64,000 bases of DNA from Mixophyes australis (GCA_036250195.1 JAVHZZ010000001.1:394316283-394380282); one strand, 5' to 3'. Counted from the stretch's first letter, positions 10,600-23,015 are shown. A program made the numbers and translations. The notes: generated from the sequence alone by a model not told the origin.

Positions 10600-11754
10600 T
10601 ATGGAAGGAGCAAGATACAAGTGACTTTATTTTCACATGATTGGTGGTCATGAGAAAACAACACAATCTCTTATAATATTATGAAGCTTAATTAAAAGTC
10701 AGTTAATTTTAAAAGCCACTTACTCCCCATATGACGCTGTGTTGTGATGATACGTTGATGCACTTGCTAATTATGATACATTTGTACCACACATGTAAAC
10801 CCTGTCCCAGTTAATTAGCTATTAATTATTATGCACTTAGCTAGGTTTTTTGTCTTGAGTATTGCAATCAGCTAACAATTAGATTACTTATTTGGATAAA
10901 AGGTAGGAAATATAATTATATTATTTTCCTGAAACACAAGTACTGTAAAACAATTTAAATTATAACATAAGTTCACTTCATTAGCAATTTAATTTTTTAT
11001 AGCAATATGGTTAATGGGAATAATTATTCCTTTGCACTAACGCGAGTGCATCTCTTCTAAGCACCACAAACCCAGGAATGCTTTTATTGCTCAGGAAACA
11101 TCAGTATAATCCTAAATTAAGGATAATGTGCAATTCAAAACAATAATAATTCTTCTCTAATAATTTCCATCTCTGCTATCAGCAATATTAACATTACTTT
11201 TAAAGGACAATTTTTCAATTTATTATTCAATGTGTACTAATTCTAGATTCACTAGTATTACACACAACAGACTACATTGTGGTTTGTTTGTGACTGTCTG
11301 TCATAGTATATGTTTTTCTTTTTCCAATCTTGTGTAAGGGTCATTTGTTAATGTGCAACAACTCAATAACTTATATTTTGATTTTTGATGTAATGCACCT
11401 ATATTTCGGAAAATGTACCAATTTATATGTGAAGTGCATGATTAGGGGCATCAAAATACATATGCAGTGTGGGCAAAATTGTGCATCTTCTGATTGGCTG
11501 CTAGCTTGGCACCACCTTCTTGCTGCCATACTATACTATATTTACATAGTGAGTATTGCAGTAAATTGCAGCTTTCCATAATAATCCGTGGATTTTGGTG
11601 AGGTCACCATAGTATTTCACAATGTGATTATTTTTGTCTAAATGCTTATACGGAAGAAGCCTTTCCATTAATACAGAGGAGAACAAAAAATGGGACCCTA
11701 TGATGATGAACTCCACATCAAATGATGCAAGGCTCATATAATCATCATCATAAG
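10598..11754. other. AT-rich stretch without genes
   Basis: No domain, repeat end or RNA gene was recognised. The last 8 bases (ATCATAAG, 11747-11754) are the target duplication of the next element. Confidence 0.5.
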
Positions 11755-12139
11755 TAGAGATGGTCACTGACCCCCGTGTTTTGGTTTTGGATTCGGTTTT
11801 GGATCTGGATTACCGTCGTGTTTTGGTTTTGGTTTTGGTTTTGCAAAACCGCCATTGCGTGTTTTGGTTTTGGTTTTGGTTTTGTTTGGTTTTGTTTTGC
11901 TATTTTTTTGGAAAATCCATGTTTTTGGGCCTAAATTAACCCAATTTAGTGCTCCAACTGTTTTAGAGACAAGTAATCTAATTGTTGAGGTAATAAATCA
12001 TCCAAAAAAACAGTTTAATTCTTCGTTGGTAGGCCTATTCTACACACAAAACAGATTGTCTTCCTCTCCATCTATGCATATTGGCAATGCAGCCATCGTC
12101 TTTGAATGTATATTACACCCTACACTTATAGTTAAATAT

Positions 12140-12690
12140 GTAAAGAAATGGAAAAAGCCAGTTTGGTTTCTGTCTCTCAAGGCCCCCCTCCACTTGTATA
12201 AAATACCAAAAAATTCAGCCATTATAGACTGTACAATATTAATTGACATGGAGAAAGCCAGTTTGGTTTCTGTCTCTCTAGGCCCCCCTCCACTTTTATA
12301 AAATGCTAAAAAATTCAGCCATTATAGACTGTACAATATTAATTGACATGGAGAAAGACAGTTTGGTTTCTGTCTCTCTAGGCCCCCCTCCACTTGTATA
12401 AAATACCAAAAAATCCAGCCGTTATAGACTGTACAATATTAATTGACATGGAGAAAGCCAGTTTGGTTTCTGTCTCTCTAGGCCCCCCTCCACTTGTATA
12501 AAATACTAATAAATTCAGCCGTTATATACTGTACAATATAAATTGAAATGGACAAAGGCAGTTTGGTATCTGTCTGCATCAGATCCTCTCTCCACTAGGA
12601 GTAAAATAGAAAACTATTCAGCCGTTATATAATCTAGAATATAAATAGAAATTGAGAAAGGCAATTTGGTATCTGTCTGCATCATAATCA
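12140..12690. repeat. Tandem array, 100-bp period, about 5.5 units
   Basis: The word GTTTGGTTTCTGTCTCTC, or its variants, recurs at 12161, 12261, 12361, 12461, 12561 and about 12663. The unit also carries CCCCCCTCCACTTGTATAAA. The first four are close to identical, while the last two are diverged. The unit sequence looks unrelated to the 13301-14700 array in the same element, yet the period is the same. Copy 2 lacks this array. Confidence 0.9.
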
Positions 12691-13276
12691 TCAACATCAT
12701 CATTAGCGCCCTCGTCGCCTACACAAATCTCCCCCTCATCCTCTTCTAATTCCAAAGTGGCATCCTCAATTTGGGTATCACCGGCTACACTCGGGCTATT
12801 AAGGCACACATCAGCAGAATGCTCACGATTAGACATCCCACTGTTGGATGGACTCTCCACAGGGATTGTTGTCATTTGTGAATCAGAGCAAATATTCTCC
12901 TGTAATGCCTCACTGTTATCTTGCAGCTCGGCTTTGACGCGTAACAGTAGTTGTGCACCAATTGTAGGCTGGGTAACTTTTTGGGATCTGCCACTAATAG
13001 CCAAAGGTGAAGGCCTCATTCTCTCTTTGCCACTGCGTGTGTAGAATGGCATGCTTGCAATTTTTTTTTATCGTCACTTAACTTTTGCTCAGTTACACTT
13101 CTTTTTCGCTTCAATACAGTAAATTTTTTTTTGGTTTTTGTTTTTTGCACTAATTTGAAAACACTCAGTTGTTTGACATCGCCTTGGCCAGATGACGTAC
13201 TGGGAACACTAACATCAGGACTGGTGACAGAACCTGGTTGCTCATTTAGATCATATGTGGACTGCTTTGAATCCAT
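12618..13276 (-). pseudogene. hAT-family ORF of unknown function, broken by a frameshift
   Basis: The minus-strand ORF starts MDSKQSTYD (13276). It is Ser/Thr/Gly-rich, then basic with a nuclear-localisation-like KRKRSVTEQKL. It then changes frame at a run of nine A (plus 13061-13069; copy 2 has ten). The second frame continues MPFYTRSGKERMRPSP, GAQLLLRVKAEL and a strongly acidic C-terminal part (LELEEDEGEI) to 12618. The blocks MPFYTRSGKER and RVKAEL are shared with copy 3, and most of the N-terminal part with copy 2, so a real protein once existed. No BED finger, RNase-H-like core or hAT dimerisation motif is visible. It may be a captured gene or an N-terminal exon of a transposase. Confidence 0.6.
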
Positions 13277-13300
13277 TCTGAGCGCAAACCACTGGGGAGT

Positions 13301-14700
13301 GCTATAAATTATTTAGTAGATTCTGCTGACAGTTATGACTTTTGACAGCCAGAAATATTAATGCACAATTAGGGAGGACACCCCAAAAGCACTGAGGAGT
13401 GCTAAAAATTATTTAGTAGATACTGCTGACAGATATGACTTTTGACAGCCAGAAATATTAATGCACAATTAGGGAGGACACCCCAAAAGCACTGAGGAGT
13501 GCTAAAAATTATTTAGTAGATACTGCTGACAGATATGACTTTTGACAGCCAGAAATATTAATGCACAATTAGGGAGGACACCCCAAAAACACTGAGGAGT
13601 GCTAAAAATTATTTAGTAGATACTGCTGACAGATATGACTTTTGACAGCCAGAAATATTAATGCACAATTAGGGAGGACACCCCAAAAGCACTGAGGAGT
13701 GCTAAAAATTATTTAGTAGATACTGCTGACAGATATGACTTTTGACAGCCAGAAATATTAATGCACAATTAGGGAGGACACCCCAAAAACACTGAGGAGT
13801 GCTAAAAATTATTTAGTAGATACTGCTGACAGATATGACTTTTGACAGCCAGAAATATTAATGCACAATTAGGGAGGACACCCCAAAAGCACTGAGGAGT
13901 GCTAAAAATTATTTAGTAGATACTGCTGACAGATATGACTTTTGACAGCCAGAAATATTAATGCACAATTAGGGAGGACACCCCAAAAACACTGAGGAGT
14001 GCTAAAAATTATTTAGTAGATACTGCTGACAGATATGACTTTTGACAGCCAGAAATATTAATGCACAATTAGGGAGGACACCCCAAAAACACTGAGGAGT
14101 GCTAAAAATTATTTAGTAGATACTGCTGACAGATATGACTTTTGACAGCCAGAAATATTAATGCACAATTAGGGAGGACACCCCAAAAACACTGAGGAGT
14201 GCTAAAAATTATTTAGTAGATACTGCTGACAGATATGACTTTTGACAGCCAGAAATATTAATGCACAATTAGGGAGGACACCCCAAAAACACTAAGGAGT
14301 GCTAAAAATTATTTAGTAGATACTGCTGACAGATATGACTTTTGACAGCCAGAAATATTAATGCACAATTAGGGAGGACACCCCAAAAACACTGAGGAGT
14401 GCTAAAAATTATTTAGTAGATACTGCTGACAGATATGACTTTTGACAGCCAGAAATATTAATGCACAATTAGGGAGGACACCCCAAAAACACTGAGGAGT
14501 GCTAAAAATTATTTAGTAGATACTGCTGACAGATATGACTTTTGACAGCCAGAAATATTAATGCACAATTAGGGAGGACACCCCAAAAACACTGAGGAGT
14601 GCTAAAAATTATTTAGTAGATACTGCTGACAGATATGACTTTTGACAGCCAGAAATATTAATGCACAATTATGGGGGACACCCCAAAAGCGCTGGGGAGT
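13301..14700. repeat. 14-unit tandem array with exact 100-bp period
   Basis: Units begin (GCTAAAAATTATTTAGTAGA and its variants) at 13301, 13401 and so on to 14601 with no length change. Internal units differ at only one or two positions (for example AAAAGC versus AAAAAC), while the first and last units are clearly diverged. This is the pattern of recent expansion in the middle. It lies between the promoter and the ORF. Copy 2 has about four units of the same family at the same place. Confidence 0.97.
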
Positions 14701-14871
14701 GCCAAATATGAAGAAAAAATAATAAACCTCTATCCTCCTCTCTGCACTAGCGATTTTGGTTAGAGCAATTGCAAGAACAATATTGTATTCTCTGTCCCTG
14801 CTCTAATTAGCCTATGACTACACCCTGCTCTCTCCCTCTGTCAAATGGCGATGGATTGCTGTGGAGGCGTG

Positions 14872-14898
14872 TATTTATAAAGTTGAAGTATCGCGAGA
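14872..14898 (-). promoter_or_regulatory. Promoter module of hAT copy 1 (TCTCGCGATA, 9-bp gap, TATAAATA)
   Basis: On the minus strand TCTCGCGATA (14898-14889) is followed after exactly 9 bases by TATAAATA (14879-14872). The same two words with the same gap occur in copy 2 (42919-42945) and in the element at 63341. An inverted TGACG pair (14919-14935) lies upstream. TCTCGCGA is known as a core of CpG-type vertebrate promoters; use here is inferred. Confidence 0.6.
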
Positions 14899-14967
14899 AC
14901 CGAGTCCCGAGATCCGACAACGTCACAATGACGTTCGGCCTCGATTTGGATTCGGAATGGGCGGGAG

Positions 14968-14993
14968 AGTACCGAGCTGCTCAGCTCGGTACT
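14968..14993. promoter_or_regulatory. Perfect subterminal hairpin of hAT copy 1
   Basis: AGTACCGAGCTG and CAGCTCGGTACT form 12-bp arms around two bases. The arms are kept in copies 2 and 3 while the loop changes. A second imperfect hairpin (about 15010-15042) lies between it and the terminus. Confidence 0.7.
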
Positions 14994-15072
14994 CGGATAC
15001 CCAAAGTTCGGGTGGGTTCGGTTCTCGGAGAACCGGACCCGCCCATCTCTAATCATAAGTGAGTGCAATCAG

Positions 15073-15347
15073 CAGTGGCACACGCAGGGGGGGTTTCTGG
15101 TTCTCCAGGAACCCCTCCCCTCCGCGAACCAACGGTACTGTACAGCAGCCGTGGCGCTGTCAAAGAAGTGTCCGCGGAAGTGCTGTATTGTAGTATAACA
15201 CAGCACTGCCGCGGATGCTGCTTGACAGCGCCGCGGCTGCTGTAAAATTCAGACTCACCGAAATGAAGCAGCAGCTCCCTCTCGCAATATTTTTTTTTTC
15301 CTGGGGGGGGCGGAAACCCCCCCTTCTAAATCCTGCGTTTGCCCCTG
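15073..15347. mobile_element. MITE with CAGNGGC-type ends (family E)
   Basis: Ends are CAGTGGCACACGCAGG and CCTGCGTTTGCCCCTG. They are flanked by ATCAG on both sides (15068-15072 and 15348-15352). Inside is a long imperfect palindrome around 15135-15243 (CAGCAGCCGTGGCGCTGTCA facing TGACAGCGCCGCGGCTGCTG). The ends resemble hAT, but only 5 flanking bases match, so the superfamily is unsure. A relative is at 54277-54562. Confidence 0.6.
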
Positions 15348-15639
15348 ATCAGGTACATCATTGTTGTTTATTTTCCATCACAGTACTTCACTATTCTTGG
15401 AATTGGAGACTGTTACTCATCATCTGAATTGCAACTTATAGAATTCCTTGACAATGGGACATTTGAAAGACTATCCGTCACACATCATCCTATGTTTATG
15501 TGGGCTTGTGTAGATTTGCTAATTTGTACATGCTTATTTTGCATTGCACTTTTAACTCTGTTTTCATGTTAGTGATTAGTGTCGATACCATTTTGTGTTT
15601 ATCATTTGGAATATCTCAAGCTTTCTTTCCATTTGAATG

Positions 15640-16430
15640 TGTGTAAGTACGCTTTGCTTAACGGTACTTGCCTTAAGAAGACACAGATAGCAGACTACAG
15701 TATATGCACAATAAAGTGTATGTACAATAAAAGGTCACATTAGAACGAATACAAAAACATGTGATCATCAAATAAAATAACTACCATTATCAGCATAATC
15801 ATTTATATAAATATTAAATTTTAAATATTAATTTGACTTAAATAAAGATGCTTTCACTGTACTGTACATACAATGGGCCTGAGTCTCTAAAAAAAAAGAG
15901 TAAATATGATCTTAGACAAACCATGTTACAATGCAAGGGGTGCAAATTAGTTTATTATTTTGCATGTAAGGAAAATACTGGCTGCTTTTTCATGTAGCAC
16001 ACAAATACTTGATAGCTTTATATTTACACTGAAATTTAAAGTTTATCTAGGACATGCCCTACCCCAACTATAAGTCTGTCCCCACATTTTAAATTTGCCT
16101 CCCCCTTCCAATGCATCTTGGTTTTGCCCAGGTACAAAGTTACTCCTTTTATTTTGCTTTGCTCTCCTTACTGACTCAGGCCCTGTGTGTTTTTATAGTC
16201 TTACTTACATACAGATGTTCTATGCTAGCTAATGGCACATATACTTTCACTTTTTAAATCAAAACTATGCCATGATAGTCATAACTACCAGTGGGCATTT
16301 ACACCTGCCTTGGAGTGGATCCAAATAATATAGCTGAAAACATCTGCACTTACAAGAAACACAGGACTTGAATCAGCTGCATCTGTGTGAGAGCGCCCTT
16401 AATGTACATGGCCTATGTGTCACGAAAGCC
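15640..16430. repeat. Old family-D repeat interrupted by a family-A MITE
   Basis: Words on both sides of the inserted MITE match the element at 37354-38031, in the same order: GTACAATAAAAGGTCACATTAGAACG on the left, and on the right CTATGCTAGCTAATGGCA, CTTTTTAAATCAAA and GGGCATTTACACCTG. Both ends are decayed. Confidence 0.45.
15875..16183. mobile_element. Family-A MITE (GGGCCTGA ends)
   Basis: It starts GGGCCTGAGTC and ends GACTCAGGCCC, with the family interior (CCATGTTACAATGCAAGG, TTTGCATGTAAGGAAAATAC, GACATGCCCTACCCC). No coding capacity. It sits inside an older family-D copy. Confidence 0.7.
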
Positions 16431-16829
16431 AGATAGTTGGAATGGTCTTGATCTCTGCTTGAGTGACAGCTACCCCCTGAGAGGTGCATAGTCTAACGGA
16501 GGAGAGGTATTCACCAAGGATTCCCACAAGGGAATATGGTTTTAGCTGCTCACAACCGCAGGTGGTGGTCATCTAGGGGGTGCAGAGCAGATAATATGGA
16601 GAACCACAAAGTAACTGTAAGGCAGAATGGAATGTAGCCTCCGGTGTATACTGTTAAGTTAATACAAGTTTACAGAATTTTTTTTTTATGTGTAAAAAGA
16701 CATGGAAGTAGACAATCCCTTCCGGCATAAAATAAAGGTTGTGCTGCATACTGCAGGAGTTAACAACTGTCCTTAATTTCCAAGGATTTTAAAGATTCAT
16801 TCTTGGAAATTTATTGTCCCTGCATATGT

Positions 16830-17130
16830 TCCTGTTTGAGTGCACCGGCACACACTATTACATTTGTCATGCACACTGACACACACTAATACATTTCTCA
16901 TGCACACTGACACACACTAATACATTTCCCATGCACACTAATACAATTCTCATTCACACTGGCTCACACCCCTTCTCTCATACACACATTTGTCATACAC
17001 ACTGATTCACACACTGACAGACACAAACTGACTCATGTTCACTCTCATACACAGACACACCCTAATACATTTCTCATACACACTGACACACATTCTCTCT
17101 CATACACACAGACACATATACACAGACAAA
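16830..17130. repeat. Degenerate CACA-rich tandem repeat
   Basis: Imperfect units of roughly 34 bases built from CACACTGACACACACTAATA and CATTTCTCATG, repeated about eight times with drift. Confidence 0.85.
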
Positions 17131-19200
17131 TAAACTCCCATACACTTACCTTTTCCTGCAGTGCTGCCTCCAGGTTCCTCAATAGCAGTATGGGTAGGTG
17201 GCGTGTCTGTGATCTGATTGGCAGACACAGTCACTCAGCCAATCAGAGCACAGCAGAGACAGTGAGGAGTTCCTGCATGAGCAGGAAACTCATCTACTTT
17301 CCCAGCAGCACATGTCTTTCTCTGTGGGGGCCCTGGTGATTGCATTTCCGCCACTGCCCCCTAGCCAATGGGGGCAGAGTCATCAGGCAGTGGAGCCCAC
17401 CGGGGATCTCCGTGGGACTCCGCTGTGCCACTCCGATGCTGCGCAAATGGACAGATGTCCGAACATGAATCAGGCCCTTTGTGAGCATATACAAGAGTGA
17501 GAATTTCATTTATGGCAACAGATCCAAAGTGGGTGTTCCTGCAAAGAAACTAATTTTTTTCTAGAATATATGAAAGGTTCCTTTAATTAGGCATCACTGT
17601 ATACCTTGAATGGTATGACTTTTGTACCATCTAGGTACATATGATGAGGGTAAAAATACCCATGTACTAAAAACACTGAATCACACAAATGTGACATTTG
17701 CAATATAAATGATACCAATGTCCTCTAACTCTCATACTTAATTTAAGACATAAATATGCAGTATGTTTGGAGAATAACGTAAAATATTAATTTTTCAAGG
17801 CAATGGTCAAATGTGGAAGTAGGCAGGACCTTTTTCCACTTTTCATCATTCACATTTTCATGTGCTCGCACAATTCTGCAAGGGCAGAGAGGCATTTCCA
17901 ACAGGTGGAATGCAGGTATACATCTCCATATTCACTAGAGAAACAAATAGATGCATTTTCAATTAACTAGACAAATAATATAAGATCGGCACTCTCCGGA
18001 ATCCGACTCTCCAGAATTCCTCTTTACTTGTCAGTTGTGGAGAGTAAAAAGCACATAATGCACTTCAGAATTACAGCATACTCCCTTCATCAGACAAGCC
18101 TAGTGCACACAACACTCCACTTTTTACACAGTATTATAAAACCCATCCCTATGGAGTCCCTACTCACACAGAAGAAATAGTGAAGACTGAGAATTTGTTA
18201 GTATATTTGACCGCAAATCTAAATGTGTTAAAAAAGATTGTACATAAATATTGTCCGCTCGTGATAGAGGAAGCTCATTATGGGTAATTGTTTATAGATT
18301 TCCATTTAAAGTTGCAACCCCTTTACCAGAGATTCTTTATCCTGAGTGGAAACCTGTACCTTCTTTTTCTGAAGACTTGGATCCATTATGGTGATCAACT
18401 GCACAGGTGAGAGGAAGCTGTCTCCTGATGTTGACAAGATGGTTTGCTTGGTTGACGTGATTGCCCTATGCTGTCTTGCATCGTGTTACAGAGTGTGAAT
18501 ATATTATACAGTTACCAGTAGATCACTAACATGAAACATTGCAGAAAAGAGAGGATGAAAGCTTTCCTTTAAATGGAACCAGCAGACTGGTGTAACACAT
18601 TTGAAAAAGTCAGTATGTTATTTTGGAAACCCTACTTTAAATATTAAAGAAAATTTATTTTCTGCAATCCAGTTATGTTTGTCATGTTTGTCACATGTTT
18701 ACACCAATGTAGCATAACTAAATAACCATGTTAGTGTTAAAAAAATATCATAGAGGTAGTTACAGAAAAATCACAAAGAGGATCATAAGAATATATCAGA
18801 TACATGATTGCAGATCTCATTTACAAAAGGTGTCAACAAAAACTGTCAAACAAGTTATCTAGATTGTACAGGCTGCAGATTTTCATCTATATAAGTTCAA
18901 AGAGATCAGTATTTTATATGTGCAATTCAATGCAATTCAATGGTAGTTGAAAGAAGACTTGCATCTGAGCCCCATCTGTTTCTTATGTTTTGTAAAGCCA
19001 GTCTAAGACTCACAGTAAGTGCTACCATGTTATAGTTCTTCTGAGATGTATAACGTGCAATATGAAGCCAGAAGGTAAAAATATGCTCAAAATCCTAAGT
19101 GCACTTTTTATTAATGTGTGGATTAATATGTTTCACTAATCTGACATTCCTAACACTAATTTGACAATCTTGAATAATATACAACTTTAATATTAATTAG
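17131..19200. other. Mostly unassigned sequence
   Basis: 17131-17476 is GC-richer and ends ATGAATCAGGCCC, the terminus shared by families A and D, so it is probably the right part of another MITE. At 17985-18120 the minus strand holds TCTGATGAAGGGAG, a Penelope-like or other retroelement remnant. Nothing was recognised in the rest. Confidence 0.35.
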
Positions 19201-20033
19201 GAAATCTATTTTGCAAGCAGCGGCTAGATTGATTTTCCTTGCAAATCTTTTTTCGTCTGCTGAGTCACTCTATATAAAAGGACAGTGAACTGTGCAGATG
19301 ACACCTATATCACAAAATAGTCTATTTACACCTCCACAAACGAATGAGGGTAAACACATGTAGGACCAATTGAGCATATAAATATGCACAATTTATTCAA
19401 AAAGACATAACATAAGAACTAAACAGCATGCAGAATAATGCTAATTTAGCAACAACATATATGGTCACCAATAGAGAGATGTTTCACTAACCAAGCAAAC
19501 AGGATGATGTAATCAGTAGTCAGCTTCTTCAAAGAGTTCTGAGATTAATATTAGATTTTGCTTTATCCACTATAGAACAGTTTATCCAGGGGGCTGCACC
19601 CACTTTGTGGAATTCCCTCCCTTGCACCACAAGACTTTTCTCTAGTCTTCAAACCTCCAAGCGTTCTGAAAAACCTGCCTGTTCATACAAGCTTATAATA
19701 TTCCTCTTCCACCCTCTTAATCTCCTTAGGTTACCCTATTACCACGCTCTACACATTTAACACAAGACAACAACCCTCTGACCAACATAGTTGTGTGACT
19801 GAGTATACAGCCCACTAAATACTTTGCAACCTTTGCATTCTAGCTGGACACGTTTGCAACATCATATTGCACTTACCCTTGTGTATCAAACCATTGACCC
19901 ATAGATTGTAAAGTTGCCATCAGGGCCCTCTTACCTCTCTGTATGTATTACCCAGATATTGTTTTATTACTGTTCATTCCCAATTGTAAAGTGCTACAGA
20001 ATCTGCTGACGCTATATAAATAAATGATGATGA
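19201..20033 (+). mobile_element. Truncated L2 LINE fragment with an internal insertion or rearrangement
   Basis: At 19208-19275 the plus strand encodes [20 protein letters not shown], matching residues about 909-929 of the LINE ORF in this window. At about 19590 it resumes with [11 protein letters not shown]. It ends in a 3' UTR with GCTACAGAATCTGCTGACGC and TATATAAATAAATGATGATG. About 300 bases between the parts are foreign or rearranged; a short CADDTYI at about 19300 may be a displaced RT fragment. Not functional. Confidence 0.75.
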
Positions 20034-20892
20034 TGGTGAGGAATGCTAACTATAGCTAAACATTCAAAAGTAAATTGAATTACGTCATATTTAACATAAA
20101 CTTTCTTCTTCTCATCATGTTACACTCATCACTTTCATTAAGTAGTTCACAGGCCAATGGAGCTAGCTGGTGATATTCAAACACTACGCTTCTCCACCTG
20201 CCTGAGATGGCAAGCAAACTGGTGCCCTTTCAAATACAGGATATCACAAGGATTTGTATATGAGTTGTGTGCACTTTAAAAGACAAATATTGTTATTTGT
20301 AATCTCTAATAGTTCTACTAATAGCATAAATACAACTAACTTACACTTTTTCATGAATATATTTTTAAATTGATTCCCTTATTTTGCCCCCAAACTATCT
20401 GCATTAGAAAGCTGCCTCAGGTTGCTTCATTATAGGCACAACCCCCTGCCAGCTATCTATTTTGGTATATGACCAATCTAAACCTGTGATATGTACAATG
20501 TATAGTATTGTACCAATGTCTTCTATTTGTCCCTGGATTACTTTTTAAAAAGCAAGATGCTCAGTCAAATATGTATTGAATGAAACATCAACTCATCATT
20601 TTGATTGTAAAACTTTGTAATGATCAGTGTCATCAAACATCAATATTTTATGCTCATTTGTCACATGGCTCTCATAGTCTGACTTATATATCACTCATCT
20701 AGCATCGCTCAGTACATCATTATCCTCACATGTGTCACATCAGACATCTGTCATAAAACGTCATTCAACAAGTGCCACTTGTCTGACTGATAAAATGCTG
20801 CCACTAAGCGTGACTGTGATGTTTGACAAATAATAATATTACAAATGATAACATTTATTGTCAGATTTGCTTGCTATAGCTCGTAACACTTG
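20034..20892. other. AT-rich stretch without genes
   Basis: No frame, repeat end or RNA gene recognised. Confidence 0.5.
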
Positions 20893-22610
20893 TTTAAATT
20901 ATTATTATCATTATTATTATTATCCTTTATTTCCAAGGTGCTACAAGATTTCCGCAGCACCATTCCAATTACAAACAGTAAAGTAGACCAAACAAGGTAA
21001 ACCGCACAGAACACTAAACAAGTACTACTAAGACTTCAAAAGCTCAAAGCAAAGCCAGTACCAGTGTAACTAGAGTAGAAGAAATAGGCATAGATACTGG
21101 AGTGAAGAGGACCCTGCTCGTAAAAACTGAAAACCTAAAGGGGGGCTGACAGATAACATGTCACGGCAATAGGGTTTCTGGGATCCGTCTCAGGACCCCT
21201 GGGTTTAGCTGTGGCAGGAGTGTGCCGGATACTGGGAGGCCGGATGAATGCCTTGCTCATAGAGCTTGTTCTAAACCCGTATACTGGAAGTTAGGAGGAG
21301 GAATGCAGGACTGGACTCCAAACTGAAATAAATGCCTGGAATCTGGAGCTGATGGACTGGAACCTGGACGAAGGAACAGGGGGGACCTGAACCCACGACC
21401 AGAGACTCAGTGCCTCCAAGAACTTAGAGACTCAGGCAAATATAGTACCACAACTGGGACTGGGAAGACTCAGAACTCAGACAGAGGATATACAGGGGTG
21501 TCAACCTCCTGATCAGACAAAGCCTGGAACTGGCCCTGGACAACTTAGAACCTGATTTAGGCCTGGAACTGGAAGTCAGTACCCTGAGACACAGAAATGG
21601 CTCCAGGAGGTGGATGACTCAAGATAACAACCTACTACCCCAGATAGCCAGTAGGAGAGATGGGAATAGATTGATGAGAGGAGGATCCACACAGAAGATA
21701 ACAGCTGGAATCTGTACACAAGCTGATAGAATGAATGTGAATCTACACGAGGAATAAATAACCAAAGTATTTATTTCAGCAGGCAGAATGAAGCTGAATT
21801 TACACAAAGGGTTAATGGTTTGCAGTTCGTATAACAGCAACAGGATGAAGCTGAATTCACACAGAGGGTTAATGGTCTGCAGTTCATATAACAGCATACA
21901 CGATGAAGCTGAACTCACTCAGAGGGTAATGGCAGAAATCCATAGAACAGCAAACAGGGTGAAGCTGAATTCACATGAAGGATGATGGATGAGATCTGTA
22001 TACAGCAGACAGGACTGGAGCAGCAGCCAACAGCAACTGTGGGAGTCTTCAACCAGGAACTAGGAAAGTGTTGCACTGGTGATTTGCTGACTGCAGGAGG
22101 AGACTCTTACAGTCTGCAGAGGAAGCCAATTGGTGGATGAGATCAGGTGTTCAGACTCAGTAGGATGTTAAGCAAATGTTTCACCAAAGATGGCAGCTTC
22201 CAGTACTGAAGACAGAAGTCAGGCTTGTCCCAGGATAGAATGCTGCATTCGACCAGGAGGGAGATGTACGGTGATATGGTACTGCCGAGTGGTGTAAACA
22301 GGACTAAGACCCCGATTTGTGACACAACAGACACAAGTGGGAGCCAGTGGAGGGGTTTAAGGGCAAGGGGATGAAAGAGGGTGAGGTAAGAGCATAGAGA
22401 GATGGTTAGGCAGATTGTTGATAGGCTATTAAATACATGTGAGCTTTCAGTGCCCATTTGAAGGTGCTCAGACTAGAGGAGAACCGGATAGAAGTGAGAA
22501 GTTTGAAAAAGATTCTCTAGGGGAAGGGGAGTCACTGTAAGGCAAGGCTGAGAGGGGAAACAGAAGAAGCAGTGTGAGAGGAAGATAAATCTATCCGCAT
22601 CATTGAGCAT
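20893..22610 (-). mobile_element. LINE 3'-end fragment split by an LTR insertion
   Basis: The minus strand ends in a simple (ATA/ATG)n tail at 20893-20925, preceded by GCACCTTGGAAATAAAGGAT, a CR1/L2-type 3' end. The fragment covers 20893-21158 and continues at 22325-22610 after the 1.17-kb LTR. Joined at the insertion the text reads smoothly from GACAGATAACA into GACACAAGTGGGAGCC. No ORF survives. Confidence 0.6.
21159..22324. mobile_element. Solo LTR (1.17 kb) with internal tandem repeats
   Basis: It starts TGTCACGG and ends TTGTGACA, inverted TG...CA ends. Flanks are TAACA and CAACA, a 5-bp duplication with one mismatch. From about 21730 to 22010 there are four imperfect units of about 57 bases with the word GATGAAGCTGAATTCACAC. 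No internal retroviral genes remain. Confidence 0.65.
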
Positions 22611-22879
22611 AGATATCTACTGATATTTAATTACATATAGTTGTCTCTTTAAATGTATTGATTTACCTCATTACTGAGATTAAGATTAATGAGTGACCCA
22701 TACAGCCCTTGAAGTGTATCAGATCATCTGTTGCTGGCCTACAGGATATATATAGTCTCGCTAAAAGACTTACATTTCTAAGGGAACTAAATCACAGGAG
22801 AATTTTGTTGTCTGTTGTATATTTTTACAGTTCTGAAATACAACATTTTACCCATCAGTCATGTGTACAATAGCACATT

Positions 22880-23015
22880 GTCAGGAATCGGGGTCTTAGT
22901 CCTGTTTACATCATTCGGCGGTACCATATCACCGTACATCTCTCTTTTGGTCGAAAGCAACATATTATCCTGGGACAAGCGTGACTTCTGTCTGCAGTAC
23001 TGGAGGCTGCCATCT
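22880..23015. repeat. Fragment of the same LTR family, inverted
   Basis: Text from GGGGTCTTAGTCCTGTTTAC to CTGGAGGCTGCCATCT is the reverse complement of the right end of the LTR at 21159-22324. This explains similar-looking frames on opposite strands in the two places. Confidence 0.7.

Larger units (their letters stand above)
11755..15051 (-). mobile_element. hAT-like non-autonomous element, copy 1 (3.3 kb)
   Basis: Terminal inverted repeats TAGAGATGG (11755) and CCATCTCTA (to 15051) are flanked by a perfect 8-bp duplication ATCATAAG (11747-11754 and 15052-15059), the hAT hallmark. Next to the left end are repeated GTTTTGGTTTTGG units, which look like subterminal binding repeats. Next to the right end are two hairpins, an inverted TGACG pair and a promoter. 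In minus-strand order: promoter (about 14898-14872), leader, 14 tandem 100-bp units (14700-13301), ORF (13276-12618) and a second 100-bp array (about 12690-12140). No transposase catalytic domain was found, so it must have been moved by another element's transposase. Confidence 0.85.

Noticed and set aside
9965..10666. Frames of 60-233 residues on both strands rich in alternating Tyr and Ile
   Set aside because: Direct translation of the TA/CA microsatellite; any such tract gives them in several frames.
13301..14700. Possible CRISPR-like array because of regular 100-bp repeats
   Set aside because: Whole units repeat without variable spacers, in a vertebrate transposon.
19296..19320. CADDTYI as a reverse-transcriptase active site
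   Set aside because: Too short, out of order relative to the C-terminal LINE fragment before it, and without flanking RT motifs; mentioned only as a possible displaced fragment.
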